Source of the DNA: Natrialba magadii ATCC 43099
GTDB lineage: Archaea > Halobacteriota > Halobacteria > Halobacteriales > Natrialbaceae
Direction: 5' to 3'
NCBI RefSeq assembly: GCF_000025625.1
Contig: NC_013922.1
Span: 1,488,001 to 1,552,000 of the forward strand
Length of the DNA: 64,000 nucleotides
Shown: one piece after another, positions 35,066 through 43,472 of the stretch
Numbering within the stretch: position 1 is the stretch's first letter
How the letters are laid out: every line of letters starts with the position of its first letter
Translations under genes and position numbers: made by a program
Notes under the pieces: model-generated
Told to the model about the DNA's origin: nothing
Database searches by the model: none
The model's input: the letters and a program-made list of their open reading frames with translations, nothing else

Positions 35066-35718
35066 CCGTCTACCCCGAAGACATCACGCTTCACCCGACG
35101 GAGCGTCTCGCTCTCGACGAGGGGAATTCCCTCTTGCAGAATAGGGCGCAAATCATCGCCGCGCTTGCGGGCGCTCTCGGGTGATTCAACGAAAACCTCG
35201 AACTCGTATCGATCACCGTCGACCGGTTCGGCTTCCAGATCTCGGACGATGTCCGAGACGGTCCGTCGCGCAGAAACCGGGTCTTCGTTTTCGCCGACGA
35301 GGACGAAGACATCGATGTCGCTCGCGCGGTCAGCCTCCCCCCGCGCCACGCTTCCAAAACAGAGGACTCCCGCGATCGATGCTACGTCGCCATCCATCCG
35401 CTCGACAAATTGTTTGAGAGGATCACGGAACTCGGCTTGGGGAATTTCGAGAAGCGGGTCATCGCCGTCTCGGAGTCGACGTTCGTCGATCCGGAAGAGG
35501 GTTCGATTCCCGGCGTCACGTCTAACGATGAGCCCCATCGCCTCGAGGAGCGCAAGCCCCTTGGAGACGCTGGGACCGCCGTATCCGGTTAGTCGCTGTA
35601 GCTCCCGGTTCGAGAACTCCTCGGTCGGGTTGCGGGCGAGTATCTCGAGTGCTTCATCCATTGCCGCGTACCGAAAGACCTGCTCGTCCGGGAGCGGCAA
35701 TCGTACTTCGACGGCCAT
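35062..35718 (-). CDS. MNT-type nucleotidyltransferase with winged helix
   Basis: A 218-residue protein. Residues about 20-75 form a winged helix (FSNRELQRLTGYGGPSVSKG). Residues about 100-190 form a minimal nucleotidyltransferase with the full active-site motif GSVARGEADRASDIDVFVL (GSx..G..SDxD). In MntA/HepT systems the MNT enzyme neutralises the HEPN toxin by adding AMP. The extra DNA-binding domain suggests it also represses its own promoter, where a palindrome sits at 35720-35738. Confidence 0.85.
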   Translation of the reverse strand: MAVEVRLPLPDEQVFRYAAMDEALEILARNPTEEFSNRELQRLTGYGGPSVSKGLALLEAMGLIVRRDAGNRTLFRIDERRLRDGDDPLLEIPQAEFRDPLKQFVERMDGDVASIAGVLCFGSVARGEADRASDIDVFVLVGENEDPVSARRTVSDIVRDLEAEPVDGDRYEFEVFVESPESARKRGDDLRPILQEGIPLVESETLRRVKRDVFGVDG

Positions 35719-35719
35719 T

Positions 35720-35756
35720 CGTTATATTCTATGTAACGCATTATGCCAGATATAAC
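35720..35756 (-). promoter_or_regulatory. Promoter and candidate operator of the MNT-HEPN pair
   Basis: An imperfect palindrome CGTTA...TAACG (35720-35738) lies immediately before the MNT ATG, and a TATA-like GTTATATC (minus strand, about 35749-35756) lies 31-38 bp upstream of it. An operator between TATA box and start codon is a common layout for autorepression, plausible here because the first gene carries a winged helix. Confidence 0.5.
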
Positions 35757-35892
35757 TATCGTCTACTAGCCGGAATCTCGGTAGTAGGTGTGACAATCTG
35801 TTTGAACTCGGGACGGCAACGGAGAACGCACACGACTGACCAAATCGAGACGTTCGACAGGATATTTACCGACCGCCGTGAACGTGACGGAC

Positions 35893-36978
35893 ATGTACGA
35901 TTTCGTCGTGGTGGGCGTCGGCCCCGCCGGCGCGCGGTTCTCTCGACGGGCTGCCGAGAAGGGATTCGACGTGCTCGCACTCGAGAAGGGTACCGTCGGC
36001 ACGCCGCTGGCCTGCTCGGGACACGTCAGCACCGACATCTGGGAGTTCACCGGCCCGGGTGCACGCGAGGACCTCTTCCAGAACGAGATTTACGGTGCGC
36101 GATTTCACGTCGGCGGGCCGAACAGCGACGAGTATCCGTTCTACAAGCGCGAGGTGGCCTCGAACGTCATCGACCGCGTCGGCCTGGATCGCCACCTCGC
36201 CGAACTCGCGCGCGAGGCTGGCGCGGACGTTCGTGAGGAACACACCGTCACTGACGTCCGTGAGCACCACGACCGCGTCGAGGTCGACGTGAGCGGTCCC
36301 AACGGTCCCGTTACGTTCGAGGCGAAGATGGTCGCTGGCTGCGACGGCCCGCGTTCGCGAGTTCGGGGCGAACTCGGCCTTCCCGAACCCGACGAGTTGC
36401 TCCACGGGGTGCTCGCGTTTTCTGACGAGGCGGACGACCAGGACTTCGTCGACGTCCACCTCACCGCACCGACGTTCTTCGCGTGGCGCATCCCGCGGGG
36501 TGACGCCGGCGTCGAGTACGGCCTCGCCGCACCACCGGGCGTCCAGGTCACGAAGCACTTCGAGGAACTGATCGACGGCTACGAGATCGACGTCTCGCAT
36601 CGCTGCTCGGGTGCGATTCCGATCGGTCCACCGGATCGCGTCACGAGTCGCCGTGGTTTCCTCCTCGGCGACGCGGCCGCCCAGACCAAGCCCTTCACCG
36701 GTGGCGGCATCCTTTACGGCATGACGAGCGCCGACCATGCGGCCCGCGAGATCGATCCCGATCGGCCGACAACGCTCGCCGCCTACGAACGCGCCTGGCG
36801 CAACGATATCGAACGCGATCAGGAACTCGGCCACTGGCTCCGCCGGGCGTACTCGCTGCCCGAACCGGTCCAGCACCTCGGACTCCGCGCGCTCTCGGGC
36901 GAAATCGGTGTCCACATGGATCGGCCGACGTCACTGGTGTCGGCGAAGCACCTCAAGACGGTCTTCTCCTGGCGCTGA
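35893..36978 (+). CDS. Geranylgeranyl reductase family flavoprotein
   Basis: A 361-residue FAD-dependent oxidoreductase: N-terminal FAD motif VVVGVGPAGARFSRRAAEKG, LACSGHVS, GCDGPRSRVR, and the second FAD motif GFLLGDAAAQTKPFTGGGI. The family saturates isoprenoid double bonds, for example in archaeal ether lipids or quinones. The substrate of this member is not clear from sequence. The ATG at 35893 (MYDFVVVG) is preferred over one five codons upstream. No membrane segment is seen; association with lipid is likely peripheral. Confidence 0.88.
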   Translation: MYDFVVVGVGPAGARFSRRAAEKGFDVLALEKGTVGTPLACSGHVSTDIWEFTGPGAREDLFQNEIYGARFHVGGPNSDEYPFYKREVASNVIDRVGLDRHLAELAREAGADVREEHTVTDVREHHDRVEVDVSGPNGPVTFEAKMVAGCDGPRSRVRGELGLPEPDELLHGVLAFSDEADDQDFVDVHLTAPTFFAWRIPRGDAGVEYGLAAPPGVQVTKHFEELIDGYEIDVSHRCSGAIPIGPPDRVTSRRGFLLGDAAAQTKPFTGGGILYGMTSADHAAREIDPDRPTTLAAYERAWRNDIERDQELGHWLRRAYSLPEPVQHLGLRALSGEIGVHMDRPTSLVSAKHLKTVFSWR

Positions 36979-37086
36979 GTCACGCTCCGGCGTTCGGTCG
37001 ATTCGTGGGTTCGTTGGTTCCGTGGGTTCGTGGATTCCGTGAGCCCGTCGCTTGACTCGCAGGTGGCGTACTGACCACCTGTCTGA

Positions 37087-37710
37087 TCAGGGCGACTCCG
37101 TCGGAGTCTGCTTTTCCCGCGGGGCGGGCGCTGCCGGCGTTCCGATACCGGCCAGATCCATCGCAATCGCACCGATTCCGACGTGAGTCACGACGAACGC
37201 GACTGCTGGCCCGACAGTGGGGACGAACGCGGTGCTCGCTGCGGCAACGACCGCAATTGCGAGGGCAACCGGCTGGCTGTCGGTGACGAGTCGGCCGACT
37301 GCCAGAAACCCAAGGGCGCTACCACAGAGTGCGACGACGAGATAGAGGACGAGCAGCGGAACCGACGCCCAGCCGATGAGTGGCAGTGCGGCCATGTAGC
37401 CGATAGCGATGACGAGGACGATACTGAGCAGTCCGTAGACGAACGCAAAGCCCGGACGTTTGCGGGCGAGACCGGTCAGTGCCCGGGTTGTGTCGGGCGC
37501 GAACGCGACCAGTCCGCCACCGACGAGTAGCGTCACGATCGCGAGTCGAACGTTCTCGGGGAAGAGCGAGGAGAAAATCGTCTCTGCGCCGACCTGTGCG
37601 GCGTCCGGGCCTTGTTGTGCGAGAACCGGTGTCGTGGCGGCAACTGTACCGGTGGCGGCGACGGCAGCGACCGCGGCGACAGCAGCGAGACGCGAGGAGG
37701 GCGGCTGCAT
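37087..37710 (-). CDS. Exported polytopic membrane protein, unknown function
   Basis: A 207-residue protein with a signal-like N-terminus (an alanine/valine-rich run ending ATTPVLAQQG) followed by about five membrane helices between residues 40 and 185, then a short Pro/Thr-rich tail. The start at 37710 (MQPPSSRL) gives the signal peptide. Composition resembles haloarchaeal families related to the bactofilin-neighbour or DUF-type membrane proteins, but I do not recognise it. It is divergent from the MATE gene. Confidence 0.65.
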   Translation of the reverse strand: MQPPSSRLAAVAAVAAVAATGTVAATTPVLAQQGPDAAQVGAETIFSSLFPENVRLAIVTLLVGGGLVAFAPDTTRALTGLARKRPGFAFVYGLLSIVLVIAIGYMAALPLIGWASVPLLVLYLVVALCGSALGFLAVGRLVTDSQPVALAIAVVAAASTAFVPTVGPAVAFVVTHVGIGAIAMDLAGIGTPAAPAPREKQTPTESP

Positions 37711-37891
37711 ACTGCGACAGTGCGACTGGACGGTATTAAATGTCTGTTTTACTGGCACGTTCGAGCAGTTGCGGTCCGCACTCCTGCACTGTGGGGACTG
37801 GTCCAGTCCCAGGAGCGCGGACGCAACCGGTAACCGGCAACCGAGTCGTCAAACGATAGACCGAAGGGAGCAGTCCCAAAACGACCACTCG

Positions 37892-39328
37892 ATGGCAGGG
37901 CGATACGCCGGCGTCGTCGCGTTCGTCGCGAGCGTGCTCGAACGCCTCGGAATCATCAGTGCCGAGCGTTTTCGCCCGACGATGGACCTCGCGTGGCCCC
38001 GCATCGTCACCGGCTTCGCGATCATGTCGAAACAGACGGCCGACCTGGCGATGGTCGGGCTGGCAGTCGGCGTCACCGGCACCGCCGGAATGGCCTATGC
38101 GCTCGCGTACTGGGAACTCGTCACGATGCTCGGACTCGGGCTCGCAAGCGGCACCGTCTCGCTCGTCTCCCAAAACTACGGGGGCGAGGCGACCGAGCGT
38201 GCCTCGCTCGTCGTCACCCAGAGCGTCCTGCTTGCCGTCGTCTTCGCGCTCCCGCTCATAGCCGTCTTTCTCCTCGCCGCTGCGCCCCTGATCGGACTAC
38301 TCGGCTCGAACCCGGAGGCCATCGAGCACGGCAGCACCTACCTCGTCTTCGTCGCGCCCGCTGTCCTGTTCGAACTCTGTAATCTGATCGCCAGCCGGAC
38401 CTACACCGGCGTCGGCGACACCTTCACCGAGATGGTCGCCCGCGCGGGCGGCGCGGTCCTCAACATCCTCCTGAGCGGCCTGCTGATCTTCGGCTTCGAC
38501 CTCGGCGTCGCGGGCGCAGCAATCGGGACGAGTCTCTCGACCGGCTTCGTGACGGTCGTCCTCGCCTGGGGAATGACCGGCCGCTCGTACGGCCGACTCG
38601 GCATGGAGCCGAGTCCGGTTCCGATCAGCCTGCGTGGACCGTGGTTCGACCTCAGCGTCGTCCGTGAACTCATCGAAATCTCGACGCCCGAAATCGGCCG
38701 TCGACTCGCGGGTGGCGTAGTCGTTTTCCCACTCCTCTGGATCGCCGGCAGCTTCGGTCCCGTCATCGTCACTGCACTCGAGGTCGGCCGTCGCGTCCGG
38801 AGCCTGATCAACAGCGTGAACTGGGGACTCTCGTTGGCTGCGAGCTCGCTCGTCGGCCAGCACCTCGGTGCAGGCGACGAGGACGAGGCGGGTGCCTACG
38901 GCGCGTCGATCATCCGACTCTCTACCGTACTCTACGTCGCGATTGCAGTGCTCGTGATCGCGTTCGCAGAGCCGATCGCGAGCGTGTTCGTCGAGGATGC
39001 GGGTGCAATCGAGGCTGCAGCGGTGTTCGTCGCCGTCGGCGCGGTGAGTGCGATCGGCTTTGGCATCGACGGCGCGGCAGCGGGCGCGCTACTCGGTGCG
39101 GGCGACACTCGTCTCCCGTTCGTCGCCTCGCTGGTCGGCCGCTACGTCTTCGCGCTGCCAGTGGCACTGCTTGGCATCGCCACTCCATTCGGCGTCGCCA
39201 CTCCACTTGGCGTCGTCGCGCTCTACCTCGCGCTGTTACTCGAGACGTTCGTTCCGGGCGGAATCAACTACGCGCTGTTCAGGCGCGGGCGCTGGAAGGC
39301 CGTGAGTCGGCGGTACCGGCCGTCGTGA
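37892..39328 (+). CDS. MATE family efflux transporter
   Basis: A 478-residue integral membrane protein with about 12 helices in two related halves. MATE landmarks are PRIVTGFAIMSKQTADLAMVG in helix 1, GTVSLVSQNYG, and the second-half counterpart SLAASSLVGQHLGAGDEDEA. The family exports organic cations or drugs using Na+ or H+; in a haloarchaeon Na+ coupling is likely (inference). The frame is open far upstream to 37460, but that part is antisense to the neighbouring gene; the ATG at 37892 (MAGRYAG) is the realistic start. Confidence 0.9.
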   Translation: MAGRYAGVVAFVASVLERLGIISAERFRPTMDLAWPRIVTGFAIMSKQTADLAMVGLAVGVTGTAGMAYALAYWELVTMLGLGLASGTVSLVSQNYGGEATERASLVVTQSVLLAVVFALPLIAVFLLAAAPLIGLLGSNPEAIEHGSTYLVFVAPAVLFELCNLIASRTYTGVGDTFTEMVARAGGAVLNILLSGLLIFGFDLGVAGAAIGTSLSTGFVTVVLAWGMTGRSYGRLGMEPSPVPISLRGPWFDLSVVRELIEISTPEIGRRLAGGVVVFPLLWIAGSFGPVIVTALEVGRRVRSLINSVNWGLSLAASSLVGQHLGAGDEDEAGAYGASIIRLSTVLYVAIAVLVIAFAEPIASVFVEDAGAIEAAAVFVAVGAVSAIGFGIDGAAAGALLGAGDTRLPFVASLVGRYVFALPVALLGIATPFGVATPLGVVALYLALLLETFVPGGINYALFRRGRWKAVSRRYRPS

Positions 39329-39346
39329 GTCGTGTCTGTCTCTGCA

Positions 39347-39736
39347 TCATGCGTCGGCGGCCCGGCCGACGAGTCCACAGGTAATCGACCGTGGCTCGAC
39401 TAGCTCCATCCCGTCGACGGCATCAGGAGTGAGCAATAACACGGTATCGTCCGGTAACTCCTCTTCCACCCGTACCGTTCGACCGAGGGCGTCCTCGAGT
39501 GCCTCCGGTGACGCGTCCGCCGCGAGATCGGTCGGCGGCTGGGGGAGGACGAACACGAGATCGGCGGGCCGGTCGTGCTCGGTCTCGGCCATTTCAAGAA
39601 GGTCGGCCAGCGCGTCAGTGTCGAGGGACTCGAGTGACCGGATCGTCACGCGTTCGGTGTCGGAGCCGGGAGCGTCGGCGGACTGTGTGCGGACGCGGTC
39701 TGCGAGGTCGGTGAAGTCAGTGTTCTCGAAGGTCAT
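39347..39736 (-). CDS. Small acidic haloarchaeal protein, unknown
   Basis: A 129-residue acidic soluble protein (MTFENTDFTDLADRV; DADLLELAE-like helix; DDTVLLLTPDAVDGMEL) with no recognised motif. Codon use matches neighbouring genes. It converges with the MATE gene, and its 5' side faces palindromic element copy B. Confidence 0.6.
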   Translation of the reverse strand: MTFENTDFTDLADRVRTQSADAPGSDTERVTIRSLESLDTDALADLLEMAETEHDRPADLVFVLPQPPTDLAADASPEALEDALGRTVRVEEELPDDTVLLLTPDAVDGMELVEPRSITCGLVGRAADA

Positions 39737-39796
39737 GTGCGTGGCGCCAGTGGCGGGTTCCGTAAGCGTGTGCCCGGCCAGTTCCAGTCGCGAGAA

Positions 39797-39837
39797 TATA
39801 GTAACAACTGCAACTAGTTACACACTGATCGCACAGC
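39797..39837. repeat. Palindromic element copy B, left arm
   Basis: Identical to the left arm of copy A over at least 38 bp (TATAGTAACAACTGCAACTA onward to GATCGCACAGC). The arm stops where the loop would be, and tandem repeats begin. Confidence 0.9.
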
Positions 39838-40124
39838 CCACTCACGGGTCACGTTGTTCCCCGTTCGCTGTGTCGCGGTTCTCACTCACTTCGTTCGCTC
39901 GCGGGTCACACTGTTCCCCGCTCGTCGTCCGCGGTTCTCACTCACTTCGTTCGCTCGCGGGTCACACTGTTCCCCGCTCGTCGTCCGCGGTTCTCACTCA
40001 CTTCGTTCGCTCGCGGGTCACACTGTTCCCCGCTCGTCGTCCGCGGTTCTCACTCACTTCGTTCGCTCGCGGGTCACACTGTTCCCCGCTCGTCGTCCGC
40101 GGTTCTCACTCACTTCGTTCGTTC
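39838..40124. repeat. 56-bp tandem repeat block
   Basis: A 56-bp unit starting CGCTCGCGGGTCACACTGTT repeats with exact 56-bp spacing at 39896, 39952, 40008 and 40064. A diverged first unit precedes it from about 39840, and the block ends at about 40119. The repeats have no spacers, so this is a minisatellite and not a CRISPR. Confidence 0.9.
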
Positions 40125-40308
40125 CGAACCGCGCTCGCTCCGAACCGCGCTCGCTCCGAACCGCGCTCGCTCCGAACCGCGCTCGCTCCGAACCGCGCTC
40201 GCTCCGAACCGCGCTCGCTCCGAACCGCGCTCGCTCCGAACCGCGCTCGCTCCGAACCGCGCTCGCTCCGAACCGCGCTCGCTCCGAACCGCGCTCGCTC
40301 CGAACCGA
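40125..40308. repeat. 16-bp tandem repeat block
   Basis: About eleven perfect copies of CTCGCTCCGAACCGCG in direct succession. The block joins the end of the 56-bp array via CTTCGTTCGTTCCGAACCG, suggesting the short unit arose from its edge. Confidence 0.9.
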
Positions 40309-40314
40309 GCGCTC

Positions 40315-40357
40315 GTCGTGCGATCAGGTGTGCAGTGACTTGCAGTGGTAACTATAG
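40315..40357. repeat. Palindromic element copy B, right arm
   Basis: GTCGTGCGATCAGGTGTG through CTTGCAGTGGTAACTATAG matches the right arms of copies A and C. With the left arm at 39797-39837 it brackets the minisatellites, so the array occupies the loop of the palindrome. Confidence 0.9.
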
Positions 40358-40536
40358 TACTACCTGCTTCTGCTCAGCACGGACAGACAAGACTTGCTCA
40401 AACCGCCTCTGGCTGTCAGTAGTAGGCGGACCGATCTATTCAAGTGGTAGCCGGGGGAAGTAGCAGCTATCTTCTCGTGGCTGGAGCAGCAGGACTGAGA
40501 CTCCAGCCGGTCGCCGCCCGGTAGCGGCTTTCAGCT

Positions 40537-41469
40537 ATGGACGACCAGATTGAGAAGATAGTCGCACAGTATAGTACTGCAAGTAGCGTCATCCGTGAAC
40601 TACACGACGTTCCGCCGTACCGTGTCTACGAAGTCGAGCTTGATACGCAACGTGCAGTGGTGAAAGTCGACGATCACCGACGAGGACACGCAGCCGACGA
40701 AGGTCGTGTTCACGAGTACGTCGCAACGGAGACAACAGCGTCCGTTCCCGAAGTGATCGCTGTTGGGTCTGACCACTATATTACAGTCTGTCGTGACGAG
40801 ATTGTGCGCGAAGCGACACAGATAGATCCCGGCTGGGCACACGCTGCAGGTGTCTGGATGGCCACGCTCCACGGTGACACTGCCGGTGCGTTCGATGGAT
40901 TTGGCCAGCCCCGAAACGATGGCACGAGTCTGTCGCTTGCAGCCCATGACACCTGGACTGACGCTGTCATCGAACGCAGTAGACATCATCGCCAGTACCT
41001 CGCGACGAAGGGGTACGCAGACGTTGCCGATGCTGTTGAAGCGTTCTTCCGGGATCATCCCTGTGTTTTCGATGGAGTCGGTGAGCCAGTGCTCTGTCAC
41101 GGCGACATTCACCCTGAACATCTCAGCCGAACGAGTGAGGGTGGGTGCATCGCGATCGATTTCGAACACGCACTCGTTGCACCGGCGGCGTACGACTACT
41201 GGCGGACAGTGATGCCGTACTTCGAAGCGTCCGATGCCGTTGACGAAACTGTTACGCGGGCGTTCCAGGACGGATACGAATCTGTCCGACCGCTTCCCAA
41301 TGGGTTCGAGGAGCGACGCCCACTGTACAGACTGCTCAACTGGGTTGCGTTCCTCGAATCACTCTATCTCCAACAGAACGTCGACCCGGACAAGCGCGAA
41401 GAGATCGGCGACTGGATGCAGACACGTGCATATGAGACGCTTTCGGAGGTGCGAGAGACAGTCGACTAA
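40537..41469 (+). CDS. APH-type phosphotransferase
   Basis: A 310-residue kinase-fold protein of the aminoglycoside/choline phosphotransferase family. The N-terminal lobe (YRVYEVELDTQRAVVKVD) supplies the ATP lysine. The catalytic loop is HGDIHPEHL (from His188, with catalytic Asp190), and the metal Asp is in AIDFEHALVAP (about 208). WVAFLESLYLQQ follows. Substrate unknown; such proteins phosphorylate sugars, amino alcohols or antibiotics. It stands alone on the plus strand, flanked by repeats on both sides (39797-40357 and 41537-41614). Confidence 0.85.
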   Translation: MDDQIEKIVAQYSTASSVIRELHDVPPYRVYEVELDTQRAVVKVDDHRRGHAADEGRVHEYVATETTASVPEVIAVGSDHYITVCRDEIVREATQIDPGWAHAAGVWMATLHGDTAGAFDGFGQPRNDGTSLSLAAHDTWTDAVIERSRHHRQYLATKGYADVADAVEAFFRDHPCVFDGVGEPVLCHGDIHPEHLSRTSEGGCIAIDFEHALVAPAAYDYWRTVMPYFEASDAVDETVTRAFQDGYESVRPLPNGFEERRPLYRLLNWVAFLESLYLQQNVDPDKREEIGDWMQTRAYETLSEVRETVD

Positions 41470-41536
41470 ACAACTGGGGTAAGCAATCGGGAGAGACACA
41501 GAGCAACGAAGCAACGAGAAGATGCCTCAGAAGCGC

Positions 41537-41614
41537 AACTACGGAACTACGGAACTACGGAACTACGGAACTACGGAACTACGGAACTACGGAACTACGG
41601 AACTACGGAACTAC
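41537..41614. repeat. 8-bp tandem repeat (AACTACGG)
   Basis: Nine to ten perfect copies of AACTACGG running directly up to and into the stop codon of the YgfZ/GcvT-like gene. Each unit on the minus strand contains TAG in one frame. It is a hypervariable-type microsatellite positioned at the 3' end of a gene. Confidence 0.9.
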
Positions 41615-42765
41615 GAGTAGTCCGGCAACCGATCCGACACATCCGAACCCTCGACGAACGGCAACTCGGTCCGCGTCGCCGGCACCTCCTCGCCGCCAAC
41701 TCGAACCGTGAACGACTCGCCCTCGTGGTCGTACTCGAGTAGCGCCAGTGCGATGGGCGTCTCCAGCAGTGGGCTCAGCCCGGCGCGGGAGATTTCGCCG
41801 ACGGAGGCGTCGCCGTCAAAGACGGCTGCGCCGGGGTTGGGGACGAGTTCGGCGGCGTCTGCGTCAGTGTGGGATTCGGGTTCTGCCTCGGCCTCAGGTT
41901 CAGACGCAGCATCCACCTCAATCGTCAACCCAATCAACCGCCGGCTCGGCTGGCCACGGTTCTCGACCCGCGAGACAACCTCCTGGCCGACGTAACAGCC
42001 CTTCTCGAAATCGAGCGCTGTTGTGAGACCGAGCACGTTCGGCACGGTTCCCTCGAGTTCGGTCTCGAACAGCGCCGACCCGGACTCGAGTGCGAGGCTG
42101 TCGCGCGTCCGGTAGCCGAATGGGGCGGCGTTGAGTCCCTGGTTGAGGAGGACGTCGTACACTGCTTCGACGTCGTCGATTCCGCAGATGACCTCGTACG
42201 TTTCCTCGCCGGTCAGCGCGTCGGTTCGGATGACGGAGACGCCGGCGTCACCCATCGTTCCGCGGACGAAGCTGTAGCGCTCGTCGGGCGATGCTGCGCC
42301 GTTGAGCACGGACGCGACCTTCTCCGTGGCCTGCGGGCCGTGGATACCGAAGATGGCGAACTCGTCGGTTGCAACGTCGATCTCGACGTCCTGGATGAAC
42401 ACCTTCTCGGACCAGTCAGCGGCCAGCTCTTTGGCCTCGCCCGGCGGCGTGAATAGCAGGATCCGCTCGCCTGCGTTGTAGATGTAGAGTTCGACTTCGA
42501 TACGCCCCTGTGGGCCGAGTACCAGCGCGTAACAGCCCTGTCCGTCGGTTTCAGGGACGTGGTTCGAGACCACGTTGTCGACGTAGTCCCGTCGGTCCTC
42601 TCCCGTGACGGTGATCACGCCGTAGGCCAGTTCGATGAGCCCGACGCCGTTGCGGACCGCGCGGTGGGTGCGCTCCGGGCGGCCGTAGTGTTCGACGATG
42701 GTTCGGCCGGCGCGCTCGCCGAACGTCGCCCCGTGGTCCTCGTGAATGGACGAGATAACGCTCAT
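41611..42765 (-). CDS. Folate-binding YgfZ/GcvT-like protein
   Basis: A 384-residue protein related to glycine-cleavage T protein and to the Fe-S repair factor YgfZ. The strongest signature, KGCYVGQEVVSRVENRGQPSRR, is the YgfZ motif with its cysteine. LGPQGRIEVELYIYNAGERILL and the aminomethyltransferase-like C-terminal barrel (about 320-384) support the assignment. An acidic insertion (about residues 285-310; Glu/Ala/Pro repeats) precedes that barrel. Start at ATG 42765 (MSVISSIHEDHGATF); the frame upstream is not conserved. No gcvH or gcvP is nearby, which favours an Fe-S-related role. Confidence 0.85.
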   Translation of the reverse strand: MSVISSIHEDHGATFGERAGRTIVEHYGRPERTHRAVRNGVGLIELAYGVITVTGEDRRDYVDNVVSNHVPETDGQGCYALVLGPQGRIEVELYIYNAGERILLFTPPGEAKELAADWSEKVFIQDVEIDVATDEFAIFGIHGPQATEKVASVLNGAASPDERYSFVRGTMGDAGVSVIRTDALTGEETYEVICGIDDVEAVYDVLLNQGLNAAPFGYRTRDSLALESGSALFETELEGTVPNVLGLTTALDFEKGCYVGQEVVSRVENRGQPSRRLIGLTIEVDAASEPEAEAEPESHTDADAAELVPNPGAAVFDGDASVGEISRAGLSPLLETPIALALLEYDHEGESFTVRVGGEEVPATRTELPFVEGSDVSDRLPDYS

Positions 42766-42853
42766 GTTGCTGTGGAAGGGCCAGGGACCCACAGGCGTTT
42801 CGATTCGATGGTTCGAACGGTGGTCCGAGAGGAGTACGCGCGGCGTTGGCGTC

Positions 42854-43153
42854 TCAGAAGGGGAAGCGATCCCGAAGCCAGTCGCCGATCGACTGCTCGC
42901 CGTCCTCTTCAACGGGGTCGTCGGGGATCACACGCTCGTCGGGTTTAATTACCGTCTCGCTGCCGTCCGTTTCGACGACGATGAGGTGGTCTTCTTTCAA
43001 CGTCGAGAGGGCCTCCTCGAGATCGTCGATCTCGGCTTCAACCGCGGCCCGGAGCTCGAGGACGGACATGCCGTCGTCGGCGCGGTCGACGAGTTCGTCG
43101 AGGACCGCCACCTGGGTCCGTTCCCGGTTCCGATACTCCGGCTTTGCTTTCAT
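42854..43153 (-). CDS. DUF6432-like winged-helix protein
   Basis: A 99-residue protein with a winged helix (RERTQVAVLDELVDRADDG, VLELRAAVEAEIDDLEEAL, then a two-strand wing LIVVETDGSETVI) and the ending SIGDWLRDRFPF. I recall it as DUF6432, a conserved haloarchaeal family. A DNA-binding role is likely; the target is unknown. It lies 88 bp upstream of the YgfZ-like gene on the same strand. Confidence 0.75.
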   Translation of the reverse strand: MKAKPEYRNRERTQVAVLDELVDRADDGMSVLELRAAVEAEIDDLEEALSTLKEDHLIVVETDGSETVIKPDERVIPDDPVEEDGEQSIGDWLRDRFPF

Positions 43154-43472
43154 CGATATGTCTCTTCGACGACCCGGGATTTGACGTTTGTCGTTCCCGA
43201 ACCGGTCGCGAGTCGTTGGCCATCGGGTGCTACTCGCCTCAGGTTGGCCTGCACCGCGGTACTGGAGCGACGTCGACCCATGGACCCGATGTGTTTTGTC
43301 GGTGTCATGAGTGCCGAGAGATCCCTGCGTTCTATGAGTGTCGTGAGTGTTTCGCGGGTGTGAGAGTGTAAACGCGAGATAAACGCCCGATCACATCTGT
43401 TCTATTACATATCATATGTTAGGACGTTCCAGGCGGTACGTTTTTTATGGCCAGGCTCGGTACGATGGGACA
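43154..43472. other. Gene-free stretch with promoter
   Basis: About 320 bp. A TTTTTTATGG box at 43441-43450 lies about 30 bp upstream of the next ATG. Upstream, a short GTG-initiated frame ending at 43371 encodes a CxCHxC...YECxxC pattern, possibly a remnant of a tiny zinc-finger protein; support is too weak for a gene call. Confidence 0.4.

Larger units (their letters stand above)
39737..40536. other. Repeat-filled intergenic region
   Basis: Eight hundred bp without a credible gene. It contains the two arms of palindromic element copy B and, between them, two blocks of tandem repeats. After the right arm, 40358-40536 is unique sequence including the promoter of the APH-like gene. A long open frame across the repeats (39429-40463) encodes only periodic basic sequence and is not considered a gene. 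Confidence 0.7.

Noticed and set aside
39896-40119. CRISPR-like array
   Set aside because: Units are contiguous 56-bp repeats with no unique spacers and no cas genes nearby, so it is a minisatellite.
39429-40463. 344-codon frame across the repeat array
   Set aside because: It encodes periodic Ser/Arg sequence created by the 56-bp and 16-bp repeats and overlaps a gene on the other strand; no start signal.
43144-43371. Zinc-finger peptide upstream of the DUF7093-like gene
   Set aside because: The Cys pattern CRCHECREI...YECREC is suggestive but only about 26 residues long without an ATG; too weak to call.
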